Assembly: GCA_964505995.1 (NCBI GenBank)
Contig: CAZDLB010000070.1
Coordinates: forward strand, 1-9,395
Direction of reading: 5' to 3'
DNA: 9,395 nucleotides
Origin: JAJRVH01 sp964505995
Lineage (GTDB): Bacteria; Pseudomonadota; Zetaproteobacteria; Mariprofundales; Mariprofundaceae
Below, one piece after another: positions 6,135 through 9,395 of the stretch (its first letter is position 1; each line of letters begins with the position of its first letter). The translations under genes were made by a program, and so were the position numbers. Under the pieces are notes generated by a model that saw nothing but the letters and a program-made list of their open reading frames with translations, was not told the origin of the DNA and did not search any database.

Positions 6135-7393
6135 TCGCGGTGGGCCAGATGCGCCGCGGCCGGCCCGATGGCGTGCACGGCCTGTCTCGTTGCGCGAATG
6201 ACGCTGCTGCGCTTCTGGAAATCATAGACGCCCAGCGGGCTGGAGAAGCGGGCGGTGCGATTCGTCGGCAGCACATGATTCGGCCCGGCGATGTAGTCGC
6301 CCAGCGCCTCGGGCACGAAATGCCCGATGAAGATGGCACCGGCATGGCGAATCTTCGGCAGCAGCGCATCGGCATCCTCGAGTGCCAGCTCCAGGTGTTC
6401 CGGCGCAATGCGGTTGACGACCTCGGCGGCCGTATCCCAGTCCGGAACATGGATCAGCGCGCCATGCGTTTCGACCGAGGCGCGGGCGATCCGAGCGCGC
6501 GGCAGGACCTGAAGATGCGCCTCGATGGATTGCGCGACCTGATCCAGCAGCCGCGCATCGGTGGAGATCAGAATGCTCTGGGCGGCCTCGTCATGCTCGG
6601 CCTGGGACAGGAAGTCGGCCGCGATCCAGGCCGGGTCGCCGCCGTCGGCGACGACGACGATCTCCGACGGCCCGGCGATCATGTCGATGCCACAGGTGCC
6701 GAAGACCTGGCGCTTGGCCGCGGCGACGAACTTGTTGCCCGGGCCGACGATCTTGTCCACCGCCGGCACGGATTCGGTGCCATAGGCCAGCGCCGCGACG
6801 GCCTGCGCGCCGCCGACAGCAAAGCCGCGCTGTACGCCCGAGATGTAGGCGGCGGCCAGCACCAGTTCGTTGAGCTCGCCACCGGGGGTCGGCACGACCA
6901 TGACGATTTCGCTGACGCCGGCCACGACCGCCGGCACGGCATTCATCAGCACCGACGACGGGTAGGCGGCCTTGCCGCCCGGCACATACAGGCCGACGCG
7001 ATCCAGCGGCGTCATTCTCTGGCCCAGCGTCATGCCGGCATCGTCGGTATATTCCCAGTCATCCTGAAGCTGGTGCTGGTGGTAGTCGCGGATGCGGTTG
7101 GCGGCCAGTTCCAGCGCCTCGCGATCCTGCCGCGACACCTCCTCCCAGGCGGCCTGCATGCGTTCGCGGGAGATCGCGATGGATTGCGGCGTGCATTTCC
7201 AGCCGTCGAAGCGCTCGGTATACTCGCACAGCGCCGCATCCCCGCGCTGGCGAACATCGGCGAGGATGCCGGCCACGAGATCCTGGACATCGGCGCCGGT
7301 GTCGGTTTCACGCGACAGCAGCGCATCCAGTCTGGCCGTGAAATCCGCACTGGATGCATCCAGACGAAGGATTCTGCTCGATTTCGTGCTCAT
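6135..7393 (-). CDS. hisD: Histidinol dehydrogenase, C-terminus lost in assembly gap
   Basis: HisD is the zinc- and NAD-dependent enzyme that oxidises L-histidinol twice to L-histidine, the last two steps of the pathway. 419 residues are visible out of the roughly 430-435 usual. Seen motifs: the NAD-binding region with VGLYVPGGKAAYPSSVLMN at 133-151, VDKIVGPGN at 212-220, SQAEHDEA at 263-270 (zinc ligands Gln264 and His267), the catalytic Glu332-His333 in PEHLEL, and GDYIAGPNHVLPT at 365-377 (zinc ligand Asp366 and catalytic His373). The fourth zinc ligand, in the conserved C-terminal EGLxxHA region, falls in the gap. The last two readable bases give GAN (Asp or Glu), which fits the conserved Glu there. 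The start overlaps the hisG stop (ATGA), and an AGGGGAG ribosome site sits 7 bases before the ATG. The gene is most likely intact in the organism; the truncation is an assembly artefact. Confidence 0.96.
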
Positions 7394-8067
7394 TTCTGCT
7401 CTCCCCTGGCCTGGGCCTCGACGGCCTGTTTCAGGCGCTCGATCAGCGGCATGATCAGCCGCTTGCGCGTTGCGAAACTGGCCGGATTGACGATCAGCCG
7501 GCTGGAAATCTCATACAGCGTGGCTTCCTCGACCAGTCCGTTGGCCCTGAGCGTGCCACCGGTTTCGACGAGATCGACGATGCGTTCGGCCATGCCGACC
7601 AGCGGCGCAAGCTCCATGGAGCCATACAGATGGATGATCTCGGCCTGCACGCCCCGGGACAGGAAGTATTCGGTCGCCAGGCGGTCGTATTTCGTGGCCA
7701 CGCGAATGCGGCTGCCGCGCGCCGGCGCGCCTTTCTCGACCAGATCCTTCGGGCCGCAGACGCACAGGCGGCAGCGGCCGATCTTCAGATCCAGCGGTTC
7801 ATAGACATGCGGACGGGACTCCAGCAGCGAATCCCGGCCGGCAATGCCCAGATCGGCCGCCCCCTGCTCGACATAGGTGCAGACATCGGCGGCGCGGATG
7901 ATCAGAAAGCGTATCGGCGTGCCGTCCTCCAGCCGGCCGCCCACCAGCAGCCTGCGCGTGCGCAGCATGTCCTCTTCGGCGTGGATGCCCGCCCGCTCCA
8001 GCAGCGGCAAGGTTTGCTCGAGGATGCGGCCCTTGGACAGGGCCATGGTCAGGACCTTATCAGGCAT
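7390..8067 (-). CDS. hisG: ATP phosphoribosyltransferase, short form (HisG_S catalytic subunit)
   Basis: HisG condenses ATP with PRPP to give phosphoribosyl-ATP, the first and feedback-regulated step of histidine synthesis. The 225-residue protein begins MPDKVLTMALSKGRILE and carries the PRPP-binding loop DLVETGGTLRANG at 165-177. It ends at residue 225 and so lacks the roughly 80-residue C-terminal ACT-like regulatory domain of long HisG (about 300 residues). Established family knowledge: short HisG is active and histidine-sensitive only in complex with HisZ, a HisRS-like paralogue. No hisZ is present in the window. The start lies inside murA (8-base overlap), with a GGGAG ribosome site about 10 bases upstream of the ATG. 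The stop overlaps the hisD start as ATGA. It is probably transcribed with murA, since no room for a separate promoter exists between them. Confidence 0.96.
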   Translation of the reverse strand: MPDKVLTMALSKGRILEQTLPLLERAGIHAEEDMLRTRRLLVGGRLEDGTPIRFLIIRAADVCTYVEQGAADLGIAGRDSLLESRPHVYEPLDLKIGRCRLCVCGPKDLVEKGAPARGSRIRVATKYDRLATEYFLSRGVQAEIIHLYGSMELAPLVGMAERIVDLVETGGTLRANGLVEEATLYEISSRLIVNPASFATRKRLIMPLIERLKQAVEAQARGEQK

Positions 8068-9355
8068 TCAGTACGGCTCCCTGCATCCAGTTTTCGCTGA
8101 CGCTCAGGCGCTGGATGTTCGCGCCCAGCCGGCCGAGCTTTTCCTCGATGCGCTCATAGCCGCGGTCAATGTGATAGACGCGCGACACCTCGGTTTCGCC
8201 CTCGGCCGCCAGGCCCGCCAGCACCAGCGAGGCCGAGGCGCGCAGGTCGGTGGCCATGACCGGAGCCCCGGAGATGCGATCCACGCCGCTGACGACGGCC
8301 GTGTTCCCGTCCAGGCGGATGCGTGCACCCATGCGGGCGAGCTCCTGCACATGCATGAAGCGGTTCTCGAAGATGCTTTCATGAATCACCGATGTGCCCT
8401 CGGCGAGCGTCATCATGGCCATGAACTGGGCCTGCAGGTCCGTCGGGAAGCCGGGGTGCGGCTGGGTATGGATGTCCACGGCCCGGAGACGACCGTTTGC
8501 TCGGCAGCGAATGAAATCCTCGCCCGTTTCGACCTCGGCGCCGGCGTCGCTCACCCGGGCCAGGAAGGCCTCGAGCATGCCCGGGTCGGTGCGGGTGACC
8601 GTCACCTCGCCGCCGGTGATCAGACCGGCGGCCAGATAGGTGGCCGTCTCGATGCGGTCGGCGATCGTCGTGACGTCACCGCCGGCAAGGCGATCCACGC
8701 CCTGGATCGTGATGCTGTTGCTGCCTTCGCCTTCGATGCGGGCGCCGAGGCTGCGCAGGGCCTCGGCCAGGTTGACGACCTCCGGCTCGCGCGCGGCATT
8801 GTCCAGGGTCGTTTCCCCCTGCGCGAGCACCGCGGCCATCATCAGGTTTTCCGTACCGGTCACCGTGACCTGGTCGAAGACGATGTGCGCGCCCTTCAGG
8901 CCCTGATCGGCCCGGGCCACGATATTGCCCTGTTCCACGTCGATGCGCGCGCCCATGGCTTCCAGGCCCTTCAGATGCATGTCGATCGGGCGTGCGCCGA
9001 TGGCGCAGCCGCCGGGCAGGCTGACGCTGGCGCGGCCGAAGCGGGCCAGCAGCGGCCCCAGCACGATCGCCGAGGCGCGCATCGTCTTTACCAGCTCGTA
9101 GGGGGCTTCGGGCCGGTCGGCCGGGCGCGTATCCACATGCAGGCAGTGTTCGTCGTCGTAGCCGACATCCGCCCCCTGCCAGGCCAGCAGCGTCATCATC
9201 GTCGAGATGTCCCGCAGATGCGGGATGCGGCGATAGCACACGGGGCCATCCACGAGCAGCGCCGCGGCCAGCAGCGGCAGCGCCGCGTTCTTCGCGCCGC
9301 TGGCCTCGATCGAGCCGCGCAGGGGCACGCCGCCCTGAATGATTATCTTGTCCAT
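8060..9355 (-). CDS. murA: UDP-N-acetylglucosamine 1-carboxyvinyltransferase (MurA)
   Basis: MurA transfers enolpyruvate from PEP to the 3'-OH of UDP-GlcNAc, the first committed cytoplasmic step of peptidoglycan synthesis and the target of fosfomycin. The 431-residue product is a little longer than the roughly 420 usual for the family. It starts MDKIIIQGG and has SGAKNAALP at 19-27 (Lys22/Asn23 substrate contacts), the loop PGGCAIGARPIDMH at 114-127 with the PEP-reactive, fosfomycin-sensitive cysteine at 117, PTDLQAQF at 304-311 (Asp306 equivalent to the catalytic Asp305 of E. coli), DLRASASLV at 370-378, and DRGYERIEEKL near the C-terminus. The start is fixed by the conserved N-terminus; a modest CAGG ribosome site lies about 8 bases upstream. 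The last residues (NWMQGAVLNA) extend past the usual end and are encoded partly in the 8-base overlap with hisG. With Cys present rather than Asp at 117, fosfomycin sensitivity at this site is expected (inference). Confidence 0.97.
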   Translation of the reverse strand: MDKIIIQGGVPLRGSIEASGAKNAALPLLAAALLVDGPVCYRRIPHLRDISTMMTLLAWQGADVGYDDEHCLHVDTRPADRPEAPYELVKTMRASAIVLGPLLARFGRASVSLPGGCAIGARPIDMHLKGLEAMGARIDVEQGNIVARADQGLKGAHIVFDQVTVTGTENLMMAAVLAQGETTLDNAAREPEVVNLAEALRSLGARIEGEGSNSITIQGVDRLAGGDVTTIADRIETATYLAAGLITGGEVTVTRTDPGMLEAFLARVSDAGAEVETGEDFIRCRANGRLRAVDIHTQPHPGFPTDLQAQFMAMMTLAEGTSVIHESIFENRFMHVQELARMGARIRLDGNTAVVSGVDRISGAPVMATDLRASASLVLAGLAAEGETEVSRVYHIDRGYERIEEKLGRLGANIQRLSVSENWMQGAVLNA

Positions 9356-9395
9356 GGATGAACCTGCCGCATAGTCGCGCGAACGCTAGCGGTTG
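9356..9395. other. Short region upstream of murA
   Basis: These forty bases contain the murA ribosome site and an 8-base palindrome, CGCTAGCG, at 9384-9391. In proteobacteria a small BolA-family gene often precedes murA, but too little sequence is present to tell whether one ends here. I see no supportable promoter. Confidence 0.3.

Noticed and set aside
5000..7393. A single 797-residue HisD-HisC fusion protein
   Set aside because: It is held open only by 100 N. HisC begins with a normal ATG and N-terminus, and HisD still lacks its last residues and stop codon.
5090..7804. A very long plus-strand open frame (about 900 codons), with others at 7877-9361, 1381-2430 and 4200-5339
   Set aside because: They lie antisense to murA and the his genes, which have clear family motifs. 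Their translations are low-complexity and unlike any known fold, one runs through the N gap, and long antisense frames are expected in GC-rich coding DNA.
9384..9391. CGCTAGCG palindrome upstream of murA as an operator
   Set aside because: It is only 8 bases at the window edge, with no second half-site or context to support regulation.
1..9395. CRISPR arrays, tRNAs, insertion sequences or a novel defence system
   Set aside because: I saw no regularly spaced repeats, transposase-like motifs or tRNA-like features. The coding space is filled by recognisable core genes.

Overview
The window is a GC-rich, tightly packed bacterial chromosomal segment in which every supported gene lies on the minus strand. 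Read in the direction of transcription (high to low coordinates) the order is murA - hisG - hisD - [100-N gap] - hisC - hisB - hisH - hisA - hisF - DedA-family membrane protein - amrB (MEMO-like) - amrA (AMMECR1-like, running off the left edge). A short catalytic-only HisG, a HisB without the N-terminal phosphatase domain, and hisG directly behind murA point to a proteobacterium. A gammaproteobacterium of the Chromatiales/Ectothiorhodospiraceae type is my best guess, but that is inference from protein flavour and gene order, with no search behind it.

Region by region. 9356-9395 is a 40-base upstream scrap. 8060-9355 is murA, the first committed step of peptidoglycan synthesis. Its stop overlaps the hisG start by 8 bases. 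hisG/hisD, hisC/hisB and hisH/hisA are each joined by 4-base ATGA overlaps, so this is a translationally coupled operon. The gap at 6035-6134 is exactly 100 N, the usual placeholder for unknown length. It removes the last residues of HisD (including the fourth zinc ligand) and the hisD-hisC junction. Two spacers break the tight packing: 104 bases between hisB and hisH, with a strong GC-rich hairpin, and 124 bases between hisA and hisF, with three consecutive small hairpins that look like a dispersed extragenic repeat. DedA follows hisF after 36 bases. A good sigma70-type promoter then overlaps the end of the DedA gene and appears to start a separate amrB-amrA unit.

How the genes work together. 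HisG, HisD, HisC, HisB, HisH, HisA and HisF cover most of histidine synthesis from PRPP+ATP. Four functions are not in the window: HisZ (needed by a short HisG), HisI and HisE (PRATP pyrophosphohydrolase and PRAMP cyclohydrolase), and a histidinol-phosphate phosphatase (absent because HisB is monofunctional). They should be encoded elsewhere. The AmrA/AmrB pair is two thirds of the 'AmmeMemoRadiSam' system, whose biochemical role is still not established; its radical-SAM partner would be expected just beyond the left edge or elsewhere.

Most of the window is ordinary core metabolism. The parts that merit a second look are the amr unit, the two structured intergenic spacers, the distributed his gene set and the assembly gap. 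I found no RNA genes, insertion sequences, CRISPR arrays or prophage features. No gene-free stretch exceeds 124 bases.
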